DNA from: Fusicatenibacter sp.
GTDB lineage: Bacteria; Bacillota; Clostridia; Lachnospirales; Lachnospiraceae
Direction: 5' to 3'
DNA length: 59,604 nucleotides
NCBI GenBank assembly: GCA_017887445.1
Contig: JAGHIA010000181.1
Location: forward strand, 1-59,604
The position numbers and the translations under genes are program-made. Shown here in pieces: positions 25,215-33,416 of this stretch (positions are counted from its first letter, which is position 1; every line of letters begins with the position of its first letter). The notes under the pieces are model-generated. The model did not search any database. It worked only from the letters and a program-made list of their open reading frames with translations, and had not been told where the DNA came from.

Positions 25215-26651
25215 TTACACGTTGATCTCTGCTGTCATTCCGAGCACTTCGCTGTTTTTCTCCAGCACCGGCTGCACCACGTTCTTCAGGAACGCGTCCA
25301 CCTGCACGGCCGCGCGGCCGGTATATTTGGACGGGTCCATGGTCTTCTCCAGTTCTTCTCTGGAGAGATTGAACATCGGGTCCTCCGCGATCAGATCCAG
25401 CAGATCGTTGTCGCGTCCTTCTTCCTTCACATGCTTTCCGGCGATCATGGACAGCTCGCGGATCCTCTCATGCAGCTCCTGACGGTCGCCGCCTGCCTTT
25501 ACCGCGTCCATCATGATATTCTCCGTAGCCATAAACGGCAGCTCCGCCATCATATGCTTGTAGATGACCTTCGGATATACCACCAGGCCGTCCACTACGT
25601 TCAGGCAAAGATCCAGAATGCCGTCGATGGCCAGGAAACCTTCCGGAACGCTCAGACGCTTGTTGGCGGAATCGTCCAGCGTCCGCTCAAACCACTGGGT
25701 GGCGGAGGTGATGGCCGGATTCAGCGCGTCGGTGATCACATATCTGGACAGAGAGGCGATCCGCTCGCTTCTCATGGGATTTCTCTTGTAAGCCATTGCG
25801 GAGGAACCGATCTGTCCCTTCTCAAAAGGCTCTTCCACCTCTTTCAGATGCTGCAGCAGGCGGATGTCGTTGGAAAATTTCGTTGCGCTGGCCGCGATCC
25901 CCGCCAGAACGTTCAGCACGCGGGTATCCACTTTCCGGGAATAGGTCTGTCCGGATACCGGATAGCAGCTCTCAAATCCCATTTTCGCAGCGATCATTGG
26001 GTCGATCTTATCTATGGTCTCCTGATCTCCGTCAAACAGCTCCAGGAAACTTGCCTGGGTTCCTGTGGTTCCTTTGCTTCCCAGAAGCTTCAGAGTGCTC
26101 TGCACATACTCCAGGTCTTCCAGGTCCATCAGAAACTCCTGCATCCACAGGGTGGCCCGCTTGCCAACGGTGGTCGGCTGCGCCGGCTGGAAATGGGTGA
26201 ACGCCAGGGTCGGCTGATCCTTGTAGGTGTCCGCGAACTTGGCCAGCTCGGCAATCACATTGACCAGCTTCTTTTTCACCAGCTTCAGCGCCTCGTTCAT
26301 GACAATGATGTCTGTGTTGTCGCCCACATAACAGCTGGTAGCGCCCAGATGGATGATGCCCTTTGCCTTCGGGCACTGAACGCCATAGGCGTACACATGG
26401 GACATAACGTCATGGCGGCACTCTTTCTCCCGCGCCTTGGCCACATCGTAGTTGATCTCCTCCGCGTGGGCCTTCAGTTCATCGATCTGCTCCTGGGTGA
26501 TCGGAAGTCCCAGCTCTTTTTCCGTCTCCGCAAGGGCGATCCACAGCTTTCTCCAGGTACGGAATTTCATATCCGGGGAAAAAATATACTGCATCTCTTT
26601 GCTGGCGTAACGCTCAGAAAGAGGACTCTGATATCTGTCTGTCTGACTCAT
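25215..26651 (-). CDS. purB: adenylosuccinate lyase
   Basis: The 478-residue enzyme of the fumarase/aspartase superfamily splits SAICAR and adenylosuccinate, acting twice in purine synthesis. It contains THFQPAQPTTVGKRATLWMQ and the catalytic loop GSSAMAYKRNPMRSE. The length fits the longer, eukaryote-like PurB type also common in Clostridia. The start MSQTDRYQSPLSERYASKEM is preferred because AGGAGA lies seven bases upstream; twelve further codons are open but lack a ribosome site. It lies upstream of purA on the same strand. Confidence 0.95.
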   Translation of the reverse strand: MSQTDRYQSPLSERYASKEMQYIFSPDMKFRTWRKLWIALAETEKELGLPITQEQIDELKAHAEEINYDVAKAREKECRHDVMSHVYAYGVQCPKAKGIIHLGATSCYVGDNTDIIVMNEALKLVKKKLVNVIAELAKFADTYKDQPTLAFTHFQPAQPTTVGKRATLWMQEFLMDLEDLEYVQSTLKLLGSKGTTGTQASFLELFDGDQETIDKIDPMIAAKMGFESCYPVSGQTYSRKVDTRVLNVLAGIAASATKFSNDIRLLQHLKEVEEPFEKGQIGSSAMAYKRNPMRSERIASLSRYVITDALNPAITSATQWFERTLDDSANKRLSVPEGFLAIDGILDLCLNVVDGLVVYPKVIYKHMMAELPFMATENIMMDAVKAGGDRQELHERIRELSMIAGKHVKEEGRDNDLLDLIAEDPMFNLSREELEKTMDPSKYTGRAAVQVDAFLKNVVQPVLEKNSEVLGMTAEINV

Positions 26652-26785
26652 AGATCGTTCTCCTGTTCTTTGTTCAGAATTTCTCATGAAATACGGTATC
26701 CGTTCATGGACCGTATTTCCGCAACGTTAGTATAACCCATCAGTAAGTCAAAAGCAAGATTTATGTTTTTTCATGATAAATGCCG

Positions 26786-26918
26786 GTAACAGTTCAGCCA
26801 GCTGAACGGTTACGGCATCCGGCCATTAAAAATCGCTTTGCGATGGGCCGGATGTCCACAGGCACTACGTTTTCATACGGTCTGTGCAGTAAATGCACAG
26901 ACCTGGCTGAGCTGTTAC
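26786..26918 (-). repeat. family 3 repeat, full-length copy
   Basis: A 133 bp unit nearly identical to that at 13941: GTAACAGTTCAGCC/GCTGAACGGTTAC hairpin, GGCATCCGGCC/GGCCGGATG-type stem with inner TCGCTTTGCGA, and GGTCTGTGCA/TGCACAGACC. It begins ten bases after the alr stop codon, in the sense of alr transcription. Confidence 0.9.
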
Positions 26919-26928
26919 TAAGCGGCCG

Positions 26929-28050
26929 TTAGGAGTAGATCCTCGGGACACGCTTTCCGATGTTGCAGACCATTTCATAGTTGAAGCGCATGGCCGGGTC
27001 TGCCACCTCCTCCACGGTGATGGAAGCATCCCCGTCCCGTCCGATGAGCGTAACCACGTCCTCCACCTGCACATCGGGAATATCCGTCACATCCACCATC
27101 ATCTGATCCATGCACACACGTCCAAGAATCGGCGCCCGTTTTCCGTGGATCAGGACCGAGCCTTTTCCCGAAAGGGCCCTTGGATAGCCGTCCGCATAGC
27201 CGACACTCACGGTGGCAATGCGGGTGCTGGGGCGGCTGGTGGTAAACGTGGCCCCATAGCCGACGCTCACTCCCGCCTCCACGTCTTTCACATGGATTAC
27301 TCTGGCTTTCCACTCCAGCGCCGGGATCAGCTCCAGCCGCTCTTTCTGCACCTCCTCGGAGGGATACAGTCCGTAGGTGACAATTCCGGAGCGCACCATG
27401 TCAAACCGGTGTCCGTCAAATTCCATGATCCCTGCGGAATTGCAGATATGCCGGAGAGGAATGGAAACGCCCCGCTCCTCCAGGTACCGGCACATCCGTT
27501 CAAATTTTTTCAGCTGCATGGTGCAATAGTCCTTATCCTCCTGGTCGGCGCAGGAAAAGTGGGTAAAGATTCCTTCCACCTCCAGATGGGGAAACGCCGC
27601 GATCTGCGCGATCCGGTCCGCTTCCGTCTCTGTGGCCTGGAAGCCGATGCGGGTCATTCCCGTGTCCACCGCAATATGGATCTTCGCCGTTTTCCCTGCC
27701 CGGGCAGCCGCCTGCTCCAGGGCGCTGGCTTGTTCCAGGCTGTCGATGGTCTGGGTGATCTCATGCTCCACCAGCTCCGGGTACTGGCTGGGAGAAACGT
27801 AGCTGAGGATCAGAATGGGCCGGACAATCTCCGCCCGCCGCAGCTCCAGCGCTTCCTCCAGCGTAGCCACCGCAAAATAATCCACCTTAGGTTCCAGATA
27901 TTTCCCTACTTTGCAGGCGCCGTGCCCGTAGGCATCCGCCTTGATGACCGCCAGCAGTTTCACGCCGGGGGCAAGGCGTTTTCGGACTTCTTCGATATTA
28001 TGCCCGATGGCCGGTAAGGAAATCTGGGCATAGCAGCGTAAATATTCCAC
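26929..28050 (-). CDS. alr: alanine racemase
   Basis: The 373-residue PLP enzyme makes D-alanine for peptidoglycan. It has the PLP-lysine motif AVIKADAYGHGA near residue 35, the phosphate-binding HICNSAGIMEF and YGLYPSEE regions, and the second catalytic Tyr in VGYGATFTTSRPSTRIA, followed by the C-terminal beta domain with RVCMDQMMVDVTD. It lies 21 bases after an Lrp/AsnC-type regulator gene on the same strand, which suggests control by amino acid supply. Confidence 0.96.
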   Translation of the reverse strand: MEYLRCYAQISLPAIGHNIEEVRKRLAPGVKLLAVIKADAYGHGACKVGKYLEPKVDYFAVATLEEALELRRAEIVRPILILSYVSPSQYPELVEHEITQTIDSLEQASALEQAAARAGKTAKIHIAVDTGMTRIGFQATETEADRIAQIAAFPHLEVEGIFTHFSCADQEDKDYCTMQLKKFERMCRYLEERGVSIPLRHICNSAGIMEFDGHRFDMVRSGIVTYGLYPSEEVQKERLELIPALEWKARVIHVKDVEAGVSVGYGATFTTSRPSTRIATVSVGYADGYPRALSGKGSVLIHGKRAPILGRVCMDQMMVDVTDIPDVQVEDVVTLIGRDGDASITVEEVADPAMRFNYEMVCNIGKRVPRIYS

Positions 28051-28071
28051 GTTTTTTCCCTTCTTTCCCGC

Positions 28072-28524
28072 TTACTCCGGTCTCCGGATGGCGGAATAAA
28101 TATTTTTTACGGTCTTCAGCACCACATGGGTACGGGTGGCCGAGACTCCGGTCAGGCTCATCACCTGACGGTGGATCTGCTCCAGTTCGTCGGAGGACTT
28201 GCAGGAAATTTTCAGGATCAGATCGAAATCTCCTGTCTGATAATAACAGGAAACAATACAGTCCATTCCCTGTATCTGCGCCGCGAAATCATCAAAATAC
28301 TTGGGGTGCTCCAGGCTGACCTCCATCATGGCCATCATTTCATTGCCGGTTTTCTTTTCGTTGACGATGATCGTATATTCCTTGATCACGCCTGTCTCCT
28401 CCATTTTTCTGATCCTCTCGATGACTGCGGAGACAGACAGGTGTATTTCCTTGCTGATGTTGGACGCCGTCTCTCTGGCATTTTTCTGCAGGATCCGCAG
28501 AATCTTGTAATCAATACCGTCCAT
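28072..28524 (-). CDS. Lrp/AsnC family transcriptional regulator
   Basis: The 150-residue protein has an N-terminal winged helix (DYKILRILQKNARETASNI, then LSVSAVIERIRKMEETGVI) and a C-terminal RAM ligand domain (CYYQTGDFDLILKISC, GVSATRTHVVL). Lrp/AsnC proteins sense amino acids and bind DNA as octamers. The start is set by GGGAGGATG upstream of MDGIDYKIL. It is the first gene before alr, so it may regulate alanine racemase or sense alanine; this is inference from position. Confidence 0.93.
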   Translation of the reverse strand: MDGIDYKILRILQKNARETASNISKEIHLSVSAVIERIRKMEETGVIKEYTIIVNEKKTGNEMMAMMEVSLEHPKYFDDFAAQIQGMDCIVSCYYQTGDFDLILKISCKSSDELEQIHRQVMSLTGVSATRTHVVLKTVKNIYSAIRRPE

Positions 28525-28568
28525 GCTTTCATCCTCCCATAGTTGTTTCACTGATTATGTATTGGCCC

Positions 28569-28622
28569 AGAGTGTATCTGAAAATTCATTCCCGCAATCT
28601 GCACGGCTTTCAAACACACTCC
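28569..28622. repeat. palindromic repeat family 2, short copy
   Basis: AGAGTGTATCTGAAAATTCA, then TCCCGCAATCTGCACG, then CTTTCAAACACACTCC. It carries both ends of the family 2 palindrome and lies just upstream of the Lrp/AsnC gene. Confidence 0.7.
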
Positions 28623-28767
28623 AGAATTTTTCATGCTGCAGTCTCTCTGTTCCAGACAGAAAAACTGCAGCATTCCAATTTTCAGCCAGTCTTTTATATT
28701 ATAACAAATATTTTTCGTAAGTCCACCTTTTCGCACAATTTTTTATATTCTCACAGAACATCCTGTG

Positions 28768-28945
28768 ACTATTCAGCCTGCTGCTATCCCACGAGGTGTT
28801 TTCGCGCATTCTGCGCGAAAATCCCGAGGCCTGCAGCGCGAAACTGCATGAAATGCAGTTTCTGTGCATCGCGAAGCGTGTAATCATTCAGCAAGGCTGA
28901 ACGGTTACCATCCTGTAACTATTCAGCCAGTCGCTATCCCTCGAA
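28768..28945 (+). repeat. family 3 variant (3b), composite copy
   Basis: The stretch contains GTGACTATTCAGCC, a hairpin TTTTCGCGCA/TGCGCGAAAA, GAAACTGCAT/ATGCAGTTTC, then GCGAAGCGTGTAATCATTCA with the hairpin TTCAGCAAGGCTGAA, and a second GTAACTATTCAGCC. It shares its CACGCTTCGCG part with 14851-14905. It fills most of the 28552-29082 gap, which has no gene that I can support. Confidence 0.65.
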
Positions 28946-29082
28946 GTATTTTCGCACAAATTGCCGGCAAAGTTGAACCACTTACTATGACATTTACAGC
29001 TGGACGGCAAACATTCCGCTTTGCCGCTGTGGTCCGCGGCGCTGCAAGCTGGGTATCCCTTTGCCTGCAGCGGGGTTTCTGA

Positions 29083-30201
29083 TTACTGAAGCTCCTCCTG
29101 GATCTCCAGCATAACGGTGCTGATGCCGATGTGCTGCGGACAGACTTTCTCGCATCTTCTGCAGCGGACGCAGGCATCCGCTTTCGTCTCCTGCTGGCTG
29201 TAAAGCTCTTTCGCCTTATTCTTTCCGTCGGTGGCCACTTTGTTGTAAATGGAAAAAATCTCAGGAATATTGATGCCAGACGGACATGGCATGCAGTATT
29301 CGCAGCGGGTACATTTTACCAACGCCATGGTATTGAAAATCTCCCGGGCCCTGTCATACATCTCCTGCTGCTCTTCCTTCAGCATTCCAATCTGGGAGCG
29401 GGAAGCATATGCCAGGTTATCCTCCACCTGCTCTTCCGTACTCATACCACTGAGTACAAGGCTGACCTCCGGGCGGTTCCACAGGAAATCCAGCGCCCAT
29501 TCCACCGGCTTCTTTTCTTTCGGGAACACTTCCGCCAGATGCGGCGCCGGAACCGCAAGTTTGCCGCCCCGCAGCGGCTCCATGATCACAACGCCCAGGC
29601 CTTTCTTTGCCGCGTACTCCAGTCCGGCAGTCCCCGCCTGATGTTCGGTATCCACATAGTTGTACTGGATCTGACAGAAATCCCAGTCATAGAAATCCAC
29701 GATCTCCTTGAACGCGTCCAGATCATCATGGAAGGAAAATCCGATATGGCGGATTTTTCCCGCCGCCTTGGCGCGCTCCATACAGGAGATCAGATCAAAC
29801 TTCTTCACTGTCTGCTCAAACCGGTCCCGGCCCAGCGCATGGAGCAGGTAAAAATCAATGGTCTCCACCCCCAGCTTCTCCAGCTGCTCATCCAGATAGC
29901 GGTCAAAATCCTCCTGGTTTTTCAACAGCCACACCGGACACTTTGTCGCCAGATACACCTTCTCCCGGTATCCGTCCTTCAGCGCTTTCCCCACAAGGAC
30001 CTCGCTCTGGCCTTCATGGTACGGGTAAGCGGTGTCGATATAGTTGACGCCCTCATCGATGGCGTGGCGGATCATCGCCACTGCCCGTTCCTCGTCGATC
30101 ACATCTTTTCCGTCTTTGGAGATCACCGGAAGCCTCATACATCCGAATCCCAGCGCGGATACCTCGACGCCTTCCATTGTTCCGAATTTGCGATACTGCA
30201 T
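29083..30201 (-). CDS. aldo/keto reductase with C-terminal 4Fe-4S domain
   Basis: The 372-residue protein has an NADPH-binding aldo/keto reductase barrel: GFGCMRLPV, the catalytic Asp and Tyr in YIDTAYPYHEGQSE, and the GFSFHD strand. After about residue 285 a ferredoxin-like domain follows with CTRCEYCMPCPSGI and CVRCRRCEKVCPQHI, two four-cysteine sets for 4Fe-4S clusters. Such fused enzymes are frequent in anaerobic Firmicutes and probably exchange electrons with ferredoxin; the substrate is unknown. It is monocistronic, with family 1 copy C upstream. Confidence 0.92.
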   Translation of the reverse strand: MQYRKFGTMEGVEVSALGFGCMRLPVISKDGKDVIDEERAVAMIRHAIDEGVNYIDTAYPYHEGQSEVLVGKALKDGYREKVYLATKCPVWLLKNQEDFDRYLDEQLEKLGVETIDFYLLHALGRDRFEQTVKKFDLISCMERAKAAGKIRHIGFSFHDDLDAFKEIVDFYDWDFCQIQYNYVDTEHQAGTAGLEYAAKKGLGVVIMEPLRGGKLAVPAPHLAEVFPKEKKPVEWALDFLWNRPEVSLVLSGMSTEEQVEDNLAYASRSQIGMLKEEQQEMYDRAREIFNTMALVKCTRCEYCMPCPSGINIPEIFSIYNKVATDGKNKAKELYSQQETKADACVRCRRCEKVCPQHIGISTVMLEIQEELQ

Positions 30202-30329
30202 AGTAAAACCCTCCTTGTCTTCTGTCTGTGTTGTCCTGTTCTTGCAAGGCCGCGGCTTGGGCGGCGGCCCTTTGTCTTAGTATATCGCATCTTGGAGAAC
30301 TGCGCAATCCTGTGTTTTGAGGGGATGAG

Positions 30330-30610
30330 GGCGGACGAAAGCGAGGGGAGGCGGGCAGGCGGCAGGTGGGGTTCGGGGGCGTCTGCGGCGGCGCGAGAAA
30401 ATCTTAACGACACAGCCTCGTGACGGCCGGGGCAGGCGAAGGACTTCACGTCCTGAGCCTGAGGTGCGCTGAGACGGGAATGCATCAGGCATTCCTGTCG
30501 AATCGCACCGGTACCCGGCCGTCACGAGGCTGCGGCGTTTAGATTTTCCGCGCCGCTGCAGCCGTCCCCGAACCCCACCTGCCGCCTGCCCGGCTCCGAT
30601 TTCGTCCGCC
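30330..30610 (-). repeat. structured repeat family 1, copy C
   Basis: A 281 bp element with core on the minus strand and the end motif GGCGGACGAAA on both arms. Its junction hairpin reads GGTGCG/CGCACC where copies A, B and D have GGCGCA/TGCGCC: two base pairs changed on both sides. The stem next to the junction (CAGCCTCGTGACGGCCGGG and its complement) has no likeness to the corresponding stem of A, B and D, yet pairs perfectly over 19 bases. It lies between the aldo/keto reductase start and the tRNA-Gly promoter. Confidence 0.9.
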
Positions 30611-30656
30611 TTAAGTCCCCTCCGGATTTCCGCGAAAAAAAATTTCAAAAAACTTG

Positions 30657-30685
30657 TTGACAAAACCCCCAGGATGTTGTAAGAT
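30657..30685 (+). promoter_or_regulatory. promoter for the two tRNA-Gly genes
   Basis: TTGACA and TAAGAT are separated by 17 bases, 62 bases before the first tRNA. The two tRNAs are three bases apart and must share this promoter. Confidence 0.8.
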
Positions 30686-30746
30686 ACATCTTGTCGATGC
30701 GGCAGACAGCCGATAAGACACAGCAGGAAACCAACAAAAGAATCCT

Positions 30747-30817
30747 GCGGGTGTAGTTCAATGGTAGAACACCAGCCTTCCAAGCTGGATACGTGGGTTC
30801 GATTCCCATCACCCGCT
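30747..30817 (+). tRNA. tRNA-Gly (TCC anticodon)
   Basis: Acceptor GCGGGTG/CACCCGC, anticodon stem CCAGC/GCTGG with loop CTTCCAA giving TCC, and T arm GTGGG/CCCAT with TTCGATT. No encoded CCA. Confidence 0.95.
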
Positions 30818-30820
30818 TAT

Positions 30821-30892
30821 GCGCGAGTGGCTCAGGGGTGGAGTACAACCTTGCCAAGGTTGGGGTCGCGGGTTCGAATCCCGTCTCGCGCT
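30821..30892 (+). tRNA. tRNA-Gly (GCC anticodon)
   Basis: Acceptor GCGCGAG/CTCGCGC, anticodon stem CAACC/GGTTG with loop TTGCCAA giving GCC, and T arm CGGG/CCCG with TTCGAAT. A run of seven T follows at once. Confidence 0.95.
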
Positions 30893-30928
30893 TTTTTTAT
30901 TTCTAACATATTCGGAAACACAAAGTCA

Positions 30929-30962
30929 AAACGCACGCACCAGCTATGGTGGTGCGTTTTTT
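30929..30962 (+). terminator. intrinsic terminator after the tRNA-Gly pair
   Basis: AACGCACGCACCA pairs with TGGTGGTGCGTT around a GCTA loop with one bulged base, followed by six T. Confidence 0.8.
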
Positions 30963-31033
30963 GTTCTGTATTTTTCACAGTTACTTTCTGGCGATTCAGC
31001 TTTGCTGAATTGTGACTGCAGTTTGGAGGACCT

Positions 31034-31726
31034 ATGAACGACCTGGATGTACTGAAGACCTCTCCCCTTTTTCATCAGATTGCCCCGGAAGAACTCCGCG
31101 CCATTCTCTCCTGTCTTTCTTCCCGCCGTGCCGCCTGCCGGAAGCATACGTTTGTCTGCCGTCACGGCGACCTGCTCTCCTGCGTGGGCCTGGTACTTTC
31201 TGGTGAAGTCCATATCATAAAGGAAGATTTCTGGGGCAGCCGCACGATCCTCGGCAAGGCGGAACCCGGACAGCTGTTCGCGGAATCCTACGCCTGCGCG
31301 GGCCAGCCGCTGGAGGTCAGCGTGATCGCCGCTTCCGACAGCGAAATCCTGTTTCTGGATGTACGGAACCTGCTCCACGCCTGCGGTCAGTCCTGCCCGT
31401 TCCATCAGCGGCTGATCCAGAATTTCACCAGAATCCTGTCCCGCAAAAATCTTATGCTGACCAAAAAGATCGAGTATATGTCCCGGCGTACTCTGCGGGA
31501 CAAACTCCTGTCCTATCTTTCCGATGAATCCGCCAGACAGCAGAGCACGACTTTTTCTGTTCCCTTCAACCGGCAGCAGCTGGCGGACTACCTCTGTGTG
31601 GACCGCAGCGCCCTTTCCCGGGAGCTTTCCCAGCTCCGTGAGGAAGGAATCCTTCAATACCACAGATCCCGGTTTACGCTGACAGCCAGTACCACAAAAG
31701 CGCTCCGGAACATCCGCCGTCTCTGA
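31034..31726 (+). CDS. Crp/FNR family transcriptional regulator
   Basis: The 230-residue protein has a cyclic-nucleotide-like sensor domain (LVLSGEVHIIKEDFWGSRTI and GQLFAESYACAG), a dimer helix, and a Crp-type helix-turn-helix with VPFNRQQLADYLCVDRSALS. Several cysteines lie in the sensor half (residues near 27, 35, 42, 52 and 107-128), but the FNR iron-sulphur pattern is not clear. GGAGG precedes the start by six bases; a short family 3-like hairpin (ATTCAGC-ttt-GCTGAAT) lies just upstream. Its target is not evident; family members in Clostridia often control stress, redox or hcp genes. Confidence 0.92.
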   Translation: MNDLDVLKTSPLFHQIAPEELRAILSCLSSRRAACRKHTFVCRHGDLLSCVGLVLSGEVHIIKEDFWGSRTILGKAEPGQLFAESYACAGQPLEVSVIAASDSEILFLDVRNLLHACGQSCPFHQRLIQNFTRILSRKNLMLTKKIEYMSRRTLRDKLLSYLSDESARQQSTTFSVPFNRQQLADYLCVDRSALSRELSQLREEGILQYHRSRFTLTASTTKALRNIRRL

Positions 31727-31748
31727 GCAAATATTCCGGAACGCTTTT
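31696..31748 (+). terminator. terminator overlapping the end of the Crp/FNR gene
   Basis: AAAAGCGCTCCGGAA inside the last codons pairs with TTCCGGAACGCTTTT downstream of the stop, a 15-base stem with one mismatch and a 23-base loop. The T run is short. Confidence 0.6.
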
Positions 31749-31779
31749 AACTTTGACATCCATACACAATCATACCCCC

Positions 31780-31828
31780 CGCAAAGTGGGGTGTGCAGAT
31801 TGCAGGAATGAAGTTTCAAACACGCACT
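31780..31828. repeat. palindromic repeat family 2, half copy
   Basis: GCAAAGTGGGGTGTGCAGA, TTGCAGGAATGAA and TTTCAAACACGCACT form the right half of the family 2 unit. It overlaps the last two bases of the adenylyltransferase stop codon. Confidence 0.65.
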
Positions 31829-32699
31829 AAAACACCTCTTTCGCGTCCTGGGGAAGTTTTCGCACATGCCTCAGGTAGCTCTGGCAATTCTCCCCTTCCT
31901 CCCTGCAGTAGTCCAGGCCCAATGCCGCGGCGTTCTCCGCCGCCGTCTCCTCAAACAAAACGCACATTGTCTCAACCGCCTGCCACAGCTCGCCGATACC
32001 GCTCCCCGCGTAGGTAGAAAGAAAACGTTCCCATACCTGCGGCTCCAGCCATCGGTACAGATATTTTCCGCTCTTTCCCACGCTGATGCGGAAGTCTTCC
32101 TTCACTCCCGCTTTCCACGACAGCTGACGGACCAGCTGGGGCCGCACGTTTTGGTTCAGCATATCCTGCACATAGGGAATTTCCCTGCGCCACAGGCCTT
32201 TCGCCACGTTGTCCAGACACCACCAGAACTCGTTGCACACCGCCAGAAACTCCTCCTGCCCCGGTCTGCGCACCCAGTGATCCTCATCCGTCGCCTCTGG
32301 AATCTTTGGCAGCACACCCTGTTTATCCAGAAGGATTCTGCACAGACGGTCGCTGTGGATCTCCCTCAGCACACGCTCCAGCACGATCACATGCAGGTCC
32401 AGCCGGTTGCCGTCGGCAAACTGCATCAGCCAGCCGTAGCATTCCTTGGTGTTGTCCTCCCCGAAAAAACCGTCCTCCGGATACTGCATAAACAGCCGCT
32501 CCCCAAAGCGGTCGATCCATGCTCTGTCCTGCTGGAAACTTTCCGTTTCCTTCACCACATAGACGATATCATAATCCTGAAAAATATCCTCGGGCGCATT
32601 GGGGTTGGTCCTGGAACCGTTCATATAAACCGCGAGGATCCTCTCATCCTCCCTGGCCGTGTCCAGGATCAGTTTCATCATCTGCTCTTCTGTTCTCAT
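31827..32699 (-). CDS. ANT(6)-like aminoglycoside 6-adenylyltransferase
   Basis: The 290-residue protein matches the AadE/AadK family: MRTEEQMMKLILDTAREDER, the nucleotidyltransferase motif YMNGSRTNPNAPEDIFQDYD with GS and DxD residues, FADGNRLDLHV, and the helical C-terminal domain. Family members modify streptomycin at position 6. Chromosomal Clostridia versions are numerous and many have no proven resistance role. It begins 13 bases after lepB on the same strand. Its stop codon coincides with the edge of a family 2 repeat. Confidence 0.88.
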   Translation of the reverse strand: MRTEEQMMKLILDTAREDERILAVYMNGSRTNPNAPEDIFQDYDIVYVVKETESFQQDRAWIDRFGERLFMQYPEDGFFGEDNTKECYGWLMQFADGNRLDLHVIVLERVLREIHSDRLCRILLDKQGVLPKIPEATDEDHWVRRPGQEEFLAVCNEFWWCLDNVAKGLWRREIPYVQDMLNQNVRPQLVRQLSWKAGVKEDFRISVGKSGKYLYRWLEPQVWERFLSTYAGSGIGELWQAVETMCVLFEETAAENAAALGLDYCREEGENCQSYLRHVRKLPQDAKEVF

Positions 32700-32712
32700 G
32701 GCTTCTTCTCCC

Positions 32713-33273
32713 TTAATTCATCAGCGAGATCTTGTTCAGCGGCCAGTAGCGGAGGACCGCTTTTCCAATGATCTGCGAGCGCTGTACATAGGTGTTGACC
32801 CAGTAGCGGGAATCCGAGGAGTTTTCCCGGTTGTCCCCCATCATAAAATAACAGTCCTCCGGCACCTGATACGGGCCAAAGTTCCCGGTGGGCGTTTCCG
32901 GACAGAAGCTGTCGTCCAGCGGACTTGAGGAACCGTCGATATAAACCTTTCCGTCGATGATCTCCACCGTCTCCCCGGGAAGCCCGATGACCCGCTTGAT
33001 ATAGGTTTTCGTCTCGTCGTCCGGATACTTGAAGATCACAATGTCAAACCGCTCCGGCTCGCTGGTCAGATAGGCCAGCCGGTTTCCGAAGATCCGGTCG
33101 CCCTCCATGATCGTCTGCTCCATGGAACCGGAGGGTATCACCGCGTTGATCAGCAGAAACTGATTCACCAGTGTCACAGCCACAGCTACCACGATCACGA
33201 TTTTTACATATTCCCAGATTTCCCGGCCGATACTGTTTGGCTTACTGCCGGGATCTTCTCTGTCATTTTTCAT
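32713..33273 (-). CDS. lepB: signal peptidase I
   Basis: The 186-residue enzyme cuts signal peptides from exported proteins. It has one N-terminal TM helix (VKIVIVVAVAVTLVNQFLL), the catalytic Ser50 in IPSGSMEQT, the general base Lys93 in TYIKRVIGLPGE, and the box GDNRENSSDSRYW. The single TM plan is typical of Gram-positive SipS-like enzymes. GGAG precedes the start. It is divergent from the LysR regulator and leads into the ANT(6)-like gene. Confidence 0.95.
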   Translation of the reverse strand: MKNDREDPGSKPNSIGREIWEYVKIVIVVAVAVTLVNQFLLINAVIPSGSMEQTIMEGDRIFGNRLAYLTSEPERFDIVIFKYPDDETKTYIKRVIGLPGETVEIIDGKVYIDGSSSPLDDSFCPETPTGNFGPYQVPEDCYFMMGDNRENSSDSRYWVNTYVQRSQIIGKAVLRYWPLNKISLMN

Positions 33274-33365
33274 AGTCTTCTTCTCCTGTCTTAAATTCTG
33301 TCATTTGGTATAAGAAACTGCCACATCCATTATACACTTTTTCCTACAGGATTTCCACAAAAGAC

Positions 33366-33394
33366 TTGCATTGGGTTTCCTGCCGTGATACCAT
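33366..33394 (+). promoter_or_regulatory. possible promoter of the LysR gene
   Basis: TTGCAT and TACCAT are spaced by 17 bases. The resulting leader would be very short, with TAAGGAGGA almost at the transcript start, so the call is tentative. Confidence 0.4.
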
Positions 33395-33416
33395 CGTTAT
33401 ATAAGGAGGACTTATT

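Noticed and set aside
31827-32699. ANT(6)-like gene as part of a resistance transposon
   Set aside because: It sits 13 bases after lepB, with composition like its neighbours and no mobile genes; a long-resident chromosomal gene is more likely.
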